Shown piece by piece: positions 1 to 7,587 of a stretch of 10,721 bases of DNA. Position numbers and translations under genes: made by a program. The notes beneath the pieces were generated by a model. The model did no database searches. It saw nothing but the letters and a program-made list of their open reading frames with translations, and was not told where the DNA came from. Location of the stretch: positions 1 through 10,721 of the forward strand of contig CAZJUJ010000067.1 in NCBI GenBank assembly GCA_964549135.1. Direction: 5' to 3'. The DNA comes from RUG563 sp964549135. Lineage in GTDB: Bacteria > Bacillota > Clostridia > Christensenellales > Aristaeellaceae. Numbering within the stretch: position 1 is the stretch's first letter; the number at the start of each line of letters is the position of its first letter.

Positions 1-617
1 AGGGCGGCTGCTATGCCAAGGTGATCGGCCTGGATAAGGAATCCGAGCCCGATATCTACAACGCCATCAAGCGCAACGCCCTGCTTGAAAACGTGACCGT
101 GGATGAAAACGGCAAGTGCGATTTTGATGACAAGTCCGTTACCGAAAATACCCGCGTTTCCTATCCCATCAGCCATATCACCAATATCGTCAAGCCCGTT
201 TCCGCCGCTCCCGCCGCCAAGAATGTGATCTTCCTTTCTGCGGATGCTTTCGGCGTGCTGCCCCCTGTGAGCATTCTCACCCCTGAGCAGGCCCAGTATT
301 ATTTCCTCTCCGGCTTCACCGCCAAGCTGGCCGGTACCGAGCGCGGAATTACTGAGCCCACCCCCACCTTCTCTGCCTGCTTCGGCCAGGCTTTCCTGGA
401 GCTGCATCCCACCAAGTATGCGGAAGAACTGGTGAAGAAGATGGAAGCCAATGGCGCCAAGGCCTATCTGGTCAACACCGGCTGGAATGGCACCGGCAAG
501 CGCATCACCATCAAGGATACCCGCGGCATCATCGATGCCATCCTCAATGGCGATATCCTGAAGGCCCCCACCAAGANNNNNNNNNNCCTGGTTGCCGCTG
601 GCCCCAAGGCGGAATAA
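1..617 (+). CDS. pckA: ATP-type phosphoenolpyruvate carboxykinase, 3' part, interrupted by a gap
   Basis: Cytosolic PEP carboxykinase (ATP) interconverts oxaloacetate + ATP and PEP + CO2 + ADP. It serves gluconeogenesis or, in many anaerobes, PEP carboxylation toward succinate. The 5' end is outside the window; reading starts in frame at base 3 with GGCYAK, which matches the EGGCYAK segment of the family, so the GTG at 21 is internal. Recognisable family segments follow: DIYNAIKRNALLENVTV, TENTRVSYP (with a substrate/ATP-contacting Arg), ADAFGVLPPVS, FLSGFTAKLAGTERG, NTGWNGTGKRI and KDTRGIIDAILNG. The C-terminal LVAAGPK also fits. The P-loop and metal-binding Asp would lie upstream of the window. 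The frame crosses ten Ns at 577-586; about 60 residues normally found between ILNG and LVAAGPK are absent, so the gap is a placeholder and not a true deletion. The gene ends with tandem stops TAA TAG. Function is very secure from the sequence similarity I recall. Confidence 0.97.
   Translation, partial: GGCYAKVIGLDKESEPDIYNAIKRNALLENVTVDENGKCDFDDKSVTENTRVSYPISHITNIVKPVSAAPAAKNVIFLSADAFGVLPPVSILTPEQAQYYFLSGFTAKLAGTERGITEPTPTFSACFGQAFLELHPTKYAEELVKKMEANGAKAYLVNTGWNGTGKRITIKDTRGIIDAILNGDILKAPTKXXXXLVAAGPKAE
577..586. other. Assembly gap (ten Ns) inside pckA
   Basis: Ten undetermined bases. The flanking sequence encodes pckA on both sides in the same frame, but the family normally has roughly 60 more residues here, so the true missing length is likely near 180 bp. 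Confidence 0.95.
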
Positions 618-634
618 TAGAATCTGATCGTATT

Positions 635-677
635 CGGGAGGAGGCTTTGCAGTCAAAAGCCCCCTCCCGTGTTTTTT
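635..677 (+). terminator. Factor-independent terminator of pckA
   Basis: A 14-bp stem (635-648 with 656-669) has one A-C mismatch and a 7-nt loop. It is followed by T, G and six Ts (672-677). It starts 15 nt after the second pckA stop codon, so it is the natural 3' end of the pckA transcript. Confidence 0.88.
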
Positions 678-734
678 GAAAAGCGGCGCTGGATGATTCA
701 TGGCTGGATTCTTTCAAAGTGAAGGCCGCGCAGC

Positions 735-802
735 AAAAAAGAACAGCAATTATATGACAACAGCAATGCCTTTACGTTCGGTAAGGACATTGCTGTTTTT
801 TC
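735..802. terminator. Probable bidirectional terminator with a duplicated arm
   Basis: On the plus strand, 759-775 pairs with 781-797 (17 positions, one mismatch and one G-U) around the loop GTTCG, followed by six Ts at 796-801. The arm AACAGCAAT is also present at 742-750. On the minus strand, the arm at 789-797 can pair with this second copy, which is then followed by CTTTTTT (741-735). The element therefore ends in a U-tract in both directions. It lies between the convergent pckA gene and exporter operon, which suits a shared barrier to transcription. Confidence 0.7.
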
Positions 803-944
803 TTTACGCCGTATTCCCTTTTGCTTCACTGGCATTCAACCTGGTTATACTCCTCCATGAACCATCCAGAGCCGGTTTTCGGGAGGGTGCGGGAGGGGGC
901 ATTTGACTCAAAAGCATCCTCCCACAAAAAGATCCTCCGTTCTC
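803..944. other. Convergent intergenic tail with a second G/C-rich hairpin
   Basis: No gene is supported here. At 881-923 there is a hairpin-forming segment: GGGAGGGTGC (881-890) can pair with GCATCCTCCC (914-923, one G-U), or the adjacent GGGAGGGGGC (891-900) can pair less well with the same arm. It resembles the pckA terminator hairpin in sequence but lacks a following T-run on either strand. It lies directly after the last gene of the minus-strand operon and may mark its 3' end. Confidence 0.45.
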
Positions 945-1883
945 TTATTCCATGTTTTCCGTCTGCGCTTCGGCGGGAGGCTCCTCCTGGGGCTTTTCCA
1001 GAATAATTTTCTGATCCGCCAATTCGATTTTCAGACGATTCCCGGAAATCTGCAGCTGATTCAGCATTTCTCTTGGAATCTGCAGCCGCCCGGCGCGATC
1101 CAGCACGGCGTATTCATCCTGCACTTCCCGGGCCTCGGTGAAGGCATTGATATCCTGCAGGCGATGCAGATAATCCTGCTTCATGATTCGTTCGCTGCTG
1201 ATTTTTCCATCCCGGATGGCAACCACCCGATTGACCTTTTTGGCCAGCAGCGTATCATGGGTAACGATCACGGTGGTGACACCCATCTCCTGGTTGATTT
1301 TCCGAAAAACATCCAAAATATACGCGCCGGTCCTGGCATCCACGGAGCCCGTGGGCTCATCGGCCAAAAGGAGCCGGGGATGATTGGCCAGGGCGATGGC
1401 TACGGCGATGCGCTGCTGCTCGCCGCCGGAAAGCTGGGTCAGGCGGCTATGCTTTTTGTGGCTCAGGCCCACCAGTTCCAGTAGTTCCAGCGCCCTCTGC
1501 TTTTTTCTGCTGCCGGTTTCAAAAAGCATGGGCATCTGCACATTCTGCCAGGCGGTGAGATAGGGGAGCAGATTGCGGGCGTTATTCTGCCAAACAAAGC
1601 CCACGGTACGCCGCTTGTAATCCACCAGCTCCCGATCCGTCAGCTTGAATAAATCCTTGCCGTCCACAAAAAGCCTACCTGCGGAGGGCCTGTCCAGGCC
1701 GCCGATCATATTGAGAAAGGTGGATTTGCCGCTGCCGCTGTTGCCGATGATGGCCATTAATTCCCCTTCATCAATGCGCAGCTCCAGCCCCTGGAGCGCC
1801 AGCACCTCAATATCCTTCGTCTTGTAGATTTTGACCAGGCCCTCGCATTCCACCATGGCCCGGGGCATATTATTTGCTTCCAT
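945..1883 (-). CDS. ABC transporter ATP-binding protein (LolD/MacB type) with C-terminal AbrB-like domain
   Basis: Cytosolic ATPase, 312 aa, that would power the adjacent FtsX-type permease. All catalytic motifs are visible: Walker A GNSGSGKST (47-55), Q-loop Gln99, signature LSGGEQQR (151-158), Walker B LLLADE (171-176) with catalytic Glu176, D-loop SVD, and H-loop His209. The ATPase core ends near residue 230, the usual length for LolD-like proteins. An extra ~80 residues follow. Within it, 257-297 (DEYAVLDRAGRLQIPREML...KIILEK) fits the AbrB/SpoVT swapped-hairpin pattern; the rest is an acidic, Pro-rich tail. It overlaps the upstream ATPase gene by 14 nt. A GGAGG lies 15 nt before this ATG, which is long; Met6 (ATG 1866-1868), one base after the upstream stop, is a real alternative start, with translational coupling likely. 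Family assignment is firm; cargo is unknown. Confidence 0.93.
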   Translation of the reverse strand: MEANNMPRAMVECEGLVKIYKTKDIEVLALQGLELRIDEGELMAIIGNSGSGKSTFLNMIGGLDRPSAGRLFVDGKDLFKLTDRELVDYKRRTVGFVWQNNARNLLPYLTAWQNVQMPMLFETGSRKKQRALELLELVGLSHKKHSRLTQLSGGEQQRIAVAIALANHPRLLLADEPTGSVDARTGAYILDVFRKINQEMGVTTVIVTHDTLLAKKVNRVVAIRDGKISSERIMKQDYLHRLQDINAFTEAREVQDEYAVLDRAGRLQIPREMLNQLQISGNRLKIELADQKIILEKPQEEPPAEAQTENME

Positions 1884-2553
1884 GGATTAATTCACCATCC
1901 TCCAGCTCAAACACCGCATCGCCGATTTCCATCAGCCCTGTATCATGGGTGGTCATTACGATGGTTACGCCCTCCCGGGCGATCAGCTCCTTAAAGATTT
2001 TGACCACCTGCAGGCCGGTTACGGTATCCAACTCTCCGGTGGGCTCATCGGCAAAGATGATCTTGGGATGATGGGCGATGGCCCGGGCGATGGCCACGCG
2101 CTGCTGCTCGCCGCCGGATAATTCCTGGGGCATATGATGGGCCCGTGCGGAAAGCCCCACCATTTTCAGGCATTCCAGCGCCCGCTCGCTGCGCTTTTCC
2201 CGGCTGCGGGCCATGCGCAGGGCGTATTCCACGTTTTCCTGGGCATTCATCATGGAAATCAGCGCAACGGACTGGAAAACGAAGCCAATATCCCTGCGCC
2301 TGAGGCGCGCACGGGCATGCTCGGTCATATGGCAAAGATCGCGCCCGTCAAAGAGAATGCTTCCCTCCGTGGGCCGATCCAGCGCGCCGATGAGATTCAG
2401 CAGCGTTGTTTTACCGGAGCCGGAGCGGCCCTTGAGAATGGTCAGCCTGCCCCTTGGGATTTCGGCATCAATGCCCTTCAGCGCCCAGAAATCGCCGGCC
2501 GCCGTATGGAAGCAGCGCTTGACGCCCTGAACGGAAATAAACGTATCTTTCAT
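1870..2553 (-). CDS. ABC transporter ATP-binding protein (LolD/MacB type)
   Basis: Cytosolic ATPase of 227 aa, a standard length for the LolD/FtsE/MacB-type class. Motifs are complete: Walker A GRSGSGKTT (42-50), Q-loop Gln94 in FVFQ, signature LSGGEQQR (145-152), Walker B IIFADE (165-170) with catalytic Glu170, D-loop ELD and H-loop His203. It is therefore predicted to be catalytically competent rather than a degenerate partner. The start ATG has GAGAGG 8 nt upstream, and the gene begins 3 nt after the permease stop. It overlaps the second ATPase gene by 14 nt at its 3' end. The two ATPases share the core motifs but differ clearly elsewhere, so they are paralogues and not a recent duplication. 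They could form a heterodimer on the two-halved permease, or act as separate homodimers. Confidence 0.93.
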   Translation of the reverse strand: MKDTFISVQGVKRCFHTAAGDFWALKGIDAEIPRGRLTILKGRSGSGKTTLLNLIGALDRPTEGSILFDGRDLCHMTEHARARLRRRDIGFVFQSVALISMMNAQENVEYALRMARSREKRSERALECLKMVGLSARAHHMPQELSGGEQQRVAIARAIAHHPKIIFADEPTGELDTVTGLQVVKIFKELIAREGVTIVMTTHDTGLMEIGDAVFELEDGELIHGSK

Positions 2554-2556
2554 CTG

Positions 2557-5364
2557 TCAATCCTCTCCCAGCTTCAAGGCCTGCGCAATTTTCAGATGGG
2601 AAATCAGCCCCACCAGAATCAGCATGCACAGGAGAATGACCGTCCCGATGACGGAAAACAGGCGGATGGAATCCTCCGGATAACTGATCAGCTCCAGCGG
2701 CAGGGCGTGATCGCTGGCGGCATAGGCCAATTGAATCAGCGGCATATACAGCCCGGCGGCCAGGCGGCCCACCACCGCACCCAACCCGATGGACAGCCCG
2801 GAAATATACAATTGCTCGTTGAGCAGCATGGAGAAAATCTCCCGCATGGACATGCCCATGGCCCGGAAGATGCCGAATTGCAGCGAACGGGATTTGATGG
2901 ACAGAATCCAATAAATCAGGAAGCCCACCGAGCAAAGCAGAAGCACCACGATAAAGCCTACCGTCAGGATGCCGTTGGTGCCCTGGAGAACGGGATCATT
3001 CTTCCCCTCCGTAATGCGGGCGGCGGTATCCTGAAAGGAGGTATAATAGATATCGTTTTCCTCAGCGAAGGCATAGAGATAATCGCTGGTATCCCGATTT
3101 CTGATCCAGATCTGATAGGGGAGGACGCCCCAGGAGGCCTGGATCTGCTGCAGATGGGCCACGATCAGATAATTCTCCGATTCGGTGTAGAGGCCATCCG
3201 TGCCCTTTTTATAGGAAACCGGGGCAAAGCCCGGGAAATAATCCACAAAGCCGTAAATGATGCCCCGCTGGGTATCGCCGCCGGCATTCCGGTAAATGAA
3301 GGAATCCCCCAGCTTGCAGCCGTGCAGCGTCTGGAAATTCCGGGAAACCAGCACGGCCTGGCTATTCTGCGCCATGGCGTTGAGATAATGATACCAATGG
3401 ATATCCGAAAGCTGATCCTTAAACCAGGCGGTTTCGCCAAAATCCTTGGTATGAATGCCCATGAGGCGGATATTTTTCACCGTGCCCTTGCCTACGTTGG
3501 CCGATACATTTTCATTGACATAAACCTTGGCAAGGGATGCCACGCCCTCCAGGGCCTCATAGCGGCCGATATCCGGCTCATAAAACACGGTTTTTTCGGC
3601 GGTATCGCCGCCATCCGGGGAAGCGGAGGCAGGGGCGCTGCTGTTCCAGCTTTCCTGCAGCACCACATCCGCCCCGATCAGATAGCGCAGGTTATCCTCA
3701 GCGTTCTGATTGATGGTGCGCGCCGCCTGGGCATTAAAGACGCCAAGCGCGATGGTCATGACGAGGAAGACGATGATGAAGCCCTGGCTGGAGCGCGTGC
3801 GCAGAACGCGCAGGAAGGAGGCATAAAGCGCAGGGCTTAAGAAGCGGCGGAAAAGCCGGTATACGCACCAGACGATCAGCGGCAATAGCCGCACGGCAAG
3901 CAGCCCGGCGCCGATCATGAAAAGGCTGCTGGACAGGAAAAGCAGCGGATCCAGGGATGCGCCCTCCTGCACCCGCAGGGCCAGCAGCTCCCTTTGCCCC
4001 TCAAAGGTATACAGCCCGTAGAGCGAAATGCCCAGCAGGATTACATCCAGAAACAGCTTCTGCCAGAGGGGAAAATGAAAGCGGGCATTCTTTTTCTGCT
4101 TATGGCTGACGATGCCGGTCCTGGAATAGCGGGCGGCGGGCAATACCATGGCGCAGATGGAAAGCAGCGAAGCGATGGCGGCATAGATCAGCGCCTGGGC
4201 ATTGATTTCCACCGGCAGCGCGCTGCGGCGGACAAATTCCAGAAAGGCATTGGAGGAGCCCAGCACCTGGCAAAGATACACCCCCAGGGGAATGCCGACG
4301 GCAAAGGCAATCAGCGAAAGAATCACGCTCTGGAGCAGATACACCGAAAAAATCTGCCCGCGCCCGGCGCCGCGGCTTTTCATGACCGCAATCTCATTGT
4401 ATTCCATTTCCAGCATCTGGCGGGATACCATGAAAATGAAGGCAGCCAGCAGAATAAAGACCGGCACCTGCAGCACCCAAAGGGTGACGGTGACCTTTTT
4501 GGCGGTTTTGAGATAATCGGCCAGAATATCGGAAAAATTATCGGTATAATTCCGGGAGGTATACGTTTCCAGATATTTTTCTGCCGTGGTCAGCAGGCTT
4601 TCCGCCTGATCGCCGCGCATGGCGGTATAATCCAGCAGGGTATACCAATTGATGCTGAGATCGTAGGGCAAATCCTCTGCATTCAGAAAGAAGCCGGAGA
4701 ACAAATCAGGATCAATGAAGCAATGATTCTGGAAGGAATAGGGGGCGCGCACCCAGTAAAGATCCTGTTCATCGCTGTTTGTAAAAACACCCACGATGCG
4801 GATGCGCATGGGATCGCCGTTTTCATCGGTAAGCAGGGGAAGGATGAGAATATCATCCAGAAGCAGATTGGTATCCGCCATCATTTTCTGGCTGACAACG
4901 GCCTCGATGACGCCCTCCGCATCCTTTTGCCTGGCATAGCATCGCCCGGATGTTATGGAAATATGCGCGTCAAAATCCGTCATGGCGCAGACATTGACGC
5001 GCAGCTTGGCCATATCATTGCGCATGAGGGGCATATCGATGTTCTGGGCGGTGGAGCAGAAATAGGTGATCTGATTCAGCACAGGCACGGGAAAATCCAC
5101 GGGAATCTGCCGGGAAAGGGCATCATATTCCCGCACCTTTTCCAGGCGCCTGACCCCGGAAACCAGGCGGAGGGTCACGGCGCCGGGGTATTGATTCTTT
5201 TCGGTCAGCCTGCTTTCCAGCTTTTTGGTCAGCGTTTTTTGCAGCATGGCCTGGGTATACATGGGGTTTCCGGCGGTGATGCTGATGAGCAGGATATTGC
5301 CGATCAGCAGGGCCAGCACCATCCATTTTTTGCTGAGCATTTTGCGAAGAACGAATCGGAACAT
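2557..5364 (-). CDS. Large 10-TM FtsX/MacB-type ABC permease
   Basis: Membrane subunit of 935 aa. Hydrophobic segments lie near residues 14-32, 293-314, 340-367, 389-411, 435-454, 472-505, 527-546, 796-820, 850-878 and 902-923. The layout is duplicated: one TM, a ~260-residue extracellular domain and three TMs (half 1); two linker TMs; then one TM, a ~250-residue extracellular domain and three TMs (half 2). The FtsX-like elements show as EYNEIAVMKSRGAGRGQIFSV (321-341, a coupling-helix-like segment) and SLQFGIFRAMGMSMREIFSM (827-846). This is the architecture of pseudo-dimeric type VII (mechanotransmission) exporters, which move substrates from outside the membrane through adaptors. The start ATG has AAGGAG 8 nt upstream and follows the adaptor gene by 12 nt. 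Family assignment is firm; substrate is not predictable. Confidence 0.92.
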   Translation of the reverse strand: MFRFVLRKMLSKKWMVLALLIGNILLISITAGNPMYTQAMLQKTLTKKLESRLTEKNQYPGAVTLRLVSGVRRLEKVREYDALSRQIPVDFPVPVLNQITYFCSTAQNIDMPLMRNDMAKLRVNVCAMTDFDAHISITSGRCYARQKDAEGVIEAVVSQKMMADTNLLLDDILILPLLTDENGDPMRIRIVGVFTNSDEQDLYWVRAPYSFQNHCFIDPDLFSGFFLNAEDLPYDLSINWYTLLDYTAMRGDQAESLLTTAEKYLETYTSRNYTDNFSDILADYLKTAKKVTVTLWVLQVPVFILLAAFIFMVSRQMLEMEYNEIAVMKSRGAGRGQIFSVYLLQSVILSLIAFAVGIPLGVYLCQVLGSSNAFLEFVRRSALPVEINAQALIYAAIASLLSICAMVLPAARYSRTGIVSHKQKKNARFHFPLWQKLFLDVILLGISLYGLYTFEGQRELLALRVQEGASLDPLLFLSSSLFMIGAGLLAVRLLPLIVWCVYRLFRRFLSPALYASFLRVLRTRSSQGFIIVFLVMTIALGVFNAQAARTINQNAEDNLRYLIGADVVLQESWNSSAPASASPDGGDTAEKTVFYEPDIGRYEALEGVASLAKVYVNENVSANVGKGTVKNIRLMGIHTKDFGETAWFKDQLSDIHWYHYLNAMAQNSQAVLVSRNFQTLHGCKLGDSFIYRNAGGDTQRGIIYGFVDYFPGFAPVSYKKGTDGLYTESENYLIVAHLQQIQASWGVLPYQIWIRNRDTSDYLYAFAEENDIYYTSFQDTAARITEGKNDPVLQGTNGILTVGFIVVLLLCSVGFLIYWILSIKSRSLQFGIFRAMGMSMREIFSMLLNEQLYISGLSIGLGAVVGRLAAGLYMPLIQLAYAASDHALPLELISYPEDSIRLFSVIGTVILLCMLILVGLISHLKIAQALKLGED

Positions 5365-5376
5365 GCCGCCCTCTCC

Positions 5377-6465
5377 TTAATCAATGACGATGGTATCGCC
5401 GGGATTGAGGCCCTGGATGACCAGGGCGCTGGCATTTGTCTGCATAACGTAATTGACAAAGCGCTTTCGGGGCACCCCGTCAATGAGAAGATTGACGCAG
5501 TATTTGCCGCTATCCAGGGTAACGGCCTTTCGGGGCAGGGCGATAACCTGCTCAAGATAAATGGAGGGGGCAATCGCTTTGGTATTATTCAGGCGGATTT
5601 CTTCCTCATTATAGGGATCCAATTGAATATAGGCATAGCCGCTTTTTTTGCCGCCCGGCAGCAGGGTATCCGCGCCAACCACGCGCCCGGTAAGCTGCAC
5701 CCTGGCCTTATTGCGGCCCGTTTCCACGGTGACGGGCATGCCGAAGCGGAAGCCGCCGCTCTTGTTATCGATGCGCAGCAGCATGCCGTCCTTGCGGCTG
5801 AGGGTGATCAGCACTTCGCCTGCCGAAATCTTATCCCCCTCCCGCTTGTAGGAAATTTCATCGATGACGCCGTCTGCCGGGGCGTACAGCACGGTCTGCC
5901 GCGCCTTTTCCTCGATATCGGCAATTTCCTCTTTGAGGGTATCGATTGCCTGCTGCTGCTGATAGCAGTATTGCTCCAGGGCGATTTCATCCCGCTGAAT
6001 CTGCAAAAGCAGGAGGGCCTGGGCATAGGGATCGGTGAGGTTCGTTAGTTTCTCCCTTTGGTCAATAAGCGCCTGGCTTTTTGCCAGCTGCTCCTCGGCA
6101 AAGCTTTCCTCCCGCTGGCGGAGGGAAAGCTGCCTGGTGGCCAGGGCCACCTCATCGGAGGGAAGCGAGAAGCGGGCCAGCGCATCCCCGGCCTTTACCT
6201 CCTGCCCCCGGCGCACCAGATATTCTTCAAATACAGCGCCGCTTTGCTCAAAGCGCAGCTGATAGGTATAGGGATAGTATTCCGCCGCGCTGGTGGTGGT
6301 GGTTTTTTCATAGACGCCGTATTCGGCGGTATAGGTATCATAATTGGCGGTTTCGGCCTGGATCATTTCATCGGAAATCAGGCTTTCGCTCCCGGCCGAG
6401 GCCGAAAGCGGCAGCAGCAAAAGAGCAAGTAGGAGCAGAAGCGCGCCCGGCTTATTCCTTGACAT
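5377..6465 (-). CDS. HlyD/MacA-family membrane fusion (adaptor) protein, third in operon
   Basis: Secreted adaptor of 362 aa. An N-terminal signal peptide (LLLLLALLLLPLSASA, probable cleavage after Ala24) is followed by half of a lipoyl-like domain (GAVFEEYLVRRGQEVKAGDALARF, about 76-99). A Gln/Glu/Leu-rich coiled-coil hairpin spans about 105-190, then comes the second lipoyl half (LYAPADGVIDEISYKREGDK, from about 193), a beta-barrel-like region, and a C-terminal membrane-proximal region ending in LNPGDTIVID. The frame extends to a TTG at 6486, but the ATG at 6463-6465 is chosen because AAGGAG lies 9 nt upstream and the signal peptide then starts normally. It overlaps the preceding adaptor gene by 14 nt. 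It would bridge the permease to the outside. No lipobox Cys is seen, unlike the first adaptor. Confidence 0.88.
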   Translation of the reverse strand: MSRNKPGALLLLLALLLLPLSASAGSESLISDEMIQAETANYDTYTAEYGVYEKTTTTSAAEYYPYTYQLRFEQSGAVFEEYLVRRGQEVKAGDALARFSLPSDEVALATRQLSLRQREESFAEEQLAKSQALIDQREKLTNLTDPYAQALLLLQIQRDEIALEQYCYQQQQAIDTLKEEIADIEEKARQTVLYAPADGVIDEISYKREGDKISAGEVLITLSRKDGMLLRIDNKSGGFRFGMPVTVETGRNKARVQLTGRVVGADTLLPGGKKSGYAYIQLDPYNEEEIRLNNTKAIAPSIYLEQVIALPRKAVTLDSGKYCVNLLIDGVPRKRFVNYVMQTNASALVIQGLNPGDTIVID

Positions 6466-7579
6466 AGACCCATTCTCCTTCCTCAAGCCCCTCGGTAATC
6501 TGCGTCAGCCAATCGGTGATCCGGCCGGTCTTTACGTTTCGGCGGATTCTTTCGCCCGCTTCAAGCACATATACATACGCGCCGCCCCTGGCATCCCGGT
6601 ACAGGGCGTTGCTGGGAATCAGCAGCGCATCGGCAATGCTTCCGCTTTCCAGGCAGAGCGCGGCATAGGCCCCGGCTGAGATGCTTTCATCCGTTTCATC
6701 CAGAGAAAAATTCGTATAGACGGTTTCGCCCGACAGCAGCTTTGCGATATATTCCTCCTGCGCCACGGGAATTTCGGAAACGGCATAGCGCCCGCCGCCG
6801 ATGAGGACGTATTGCTTTTCGGCGCTGTGCAGCACGGAGGGGGAAATATACTGGGCCTGGATGGACAGACGGCTGCAATCGGCCAGATAGATCAGCGGAT
6901 TATAGGCGCTGATATGGCTGCCCCGGGTAAGGGAGGCGCAGAACATCACCTGCCCATCCATGGGGGAGAGCAGAACCGCCTGGGCGATTTCCTCCTCCAG
7001 CCGGGCCAATTCCTCCTTTTTCTTAGATAGCTCCCGTGCCCGCAGGGCCTGATCCAATTCTATGGCCAGCATTTTTTCTTTGATGGCGATCTGCTTTAAT
7101 TGGATGGCCTGGGCATCGGCGGGGGATTGGGCCGAAAGCTGCTTTAGCTCCGTTTCCAGAATCCTGAGATCAACTTCAGCGATGGCATCGGTATAAGCGC
7201 CGTTTATTTCGAGCGCGGTAATTTCCTTCTGCAGCTTTTCCATCTGCTCCGTTTTTGCCTCATGCTTCAGCGTAATCAGCGGGTCGCCGGCGCTTACCTT
7301 CTGCCCCACGATCACATGCACCTCTTCCACCGTGCCGTCAATGGGAAAATAGACCTCCTCCACATAGGGGATCACGGCGGCATCATACATTTTGATTTCG
7401 GAAATTTCGCCGATATAGGCCTGGGCGCTGTCCATCTTGACGCCCACCGGCTCAAGCAGGGCGGGCACATCCGCGCTTTCCATCCGGGCTGTCCCCGGGA
7501 AAAGGGAAAGCATCAGGCACAGGAGGCAGAAAATGCACGCGACCCGGCGGAAATCCATTGGCTGCTTTTTTTCGTTCAT
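6452..7579 (-). CDS. HlyD/MacA-family membrane fusion (adaptor) protein, second in operon
   Basis: Secreted or membrane-tethered adaptor of 375 aa. A hydrophobic N-terminal signal (about 11-30) precedes a first lipoyl half (IDGTVEEVHVIVGQKVSAGD, 80-99), a charged coiled-coil hairpin (about 106-200) and a second lipoyl half (LLSPMDGQVMFCASLTRGSH, 203-222). Beta-barrel and membrane-proximal regions follow, with ALLIPSNALYRD (318-329) and EGLEEGEWVYV (363-373), a typical MacA/AcrA-like C-terminal pattern. The ATG has AGGAGG only 4 nt upstream, fused to the stop codon of the preceding adaptor; the genes are 8 nt apart. A TonB- or TolC-type partner is not encoded nearby. Its similarity to the flanking adaptors is in architecture more than in residue identity, so the three are old paralogues. 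Confidence 0.9.
   Translation of the reverse strand: MNEKKQPMDFRRVACIFCLLCLMLSLFPGTARMESADVPALLEPVGVKMDSAQAYIGEISEIKMYDAAVIPYVEEVYFPIDGTVEEVHVIVGQKVSAGDPLITLKHEAKTEQMEKLQKEITALEINGAYTDAIAEVDLRILETELKQLSAQSPADAQAIQLKQIAIKEKMLAIELDQALRARELSKKKEELARLEEEIAQAVLLSPMDGQVMFCASLTRGSHISAYNPLIYLADCSRLSIQAQYISPSVLHSAEKQYVLIGGGRYAVSEIPVAQEEYIAKLLSGETVYTNFSLDETDESISAGAYAALCLESGSIADALLIPSNALYRDARGGAYVYVLEAGERIRRNVKTGRITDWLTQITEGLEEGEWVYVKE
6475..6480 (-). promoter_or_regulatory. Ribosome binding site deciding the start of the third adaptor
   Basis: AAGGAG lies 9 nt before the ATG at 6463-6465. It sits downstream of the alternative TTG at 6484-6486 and so cannot serve it. It supports the shorter 362-aa form. 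Confidence 0.75.
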
Positions 7580-7587
7580 GATGCCTC

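Noticed and set aside
700..906. A 68-codon plus-strand frame with a hydrophobic stretch in the intergenic region.
   Set aside because: It runs through the strong terminator hairpin at 759-801, has no ribosome binding site and does not resemble a known family.
903..1484. A 193-codon plus-strand frame at the operon 3' end.
   Set aside because: It is antisense to the ATPase gene, whose motifs are complete.
2134..6048. Very long plus-strand frames (568 codons at 2134-3840 and 684 codons at 3994-6048).
   Set aside because: They lie antisense to the permease and adaptor genes, have no recognisable domains, and show biased His/Gln/Gly-rich composition. They come from the codon bias of the true minus-strand genes.
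6466..6486. Upstream TTG start giving a 369-aa third adaptor.
   Set aside because: The AAGGAG at 6475-6480 lies inside that extension and is well spaced only for the ATG at 6463-6465.
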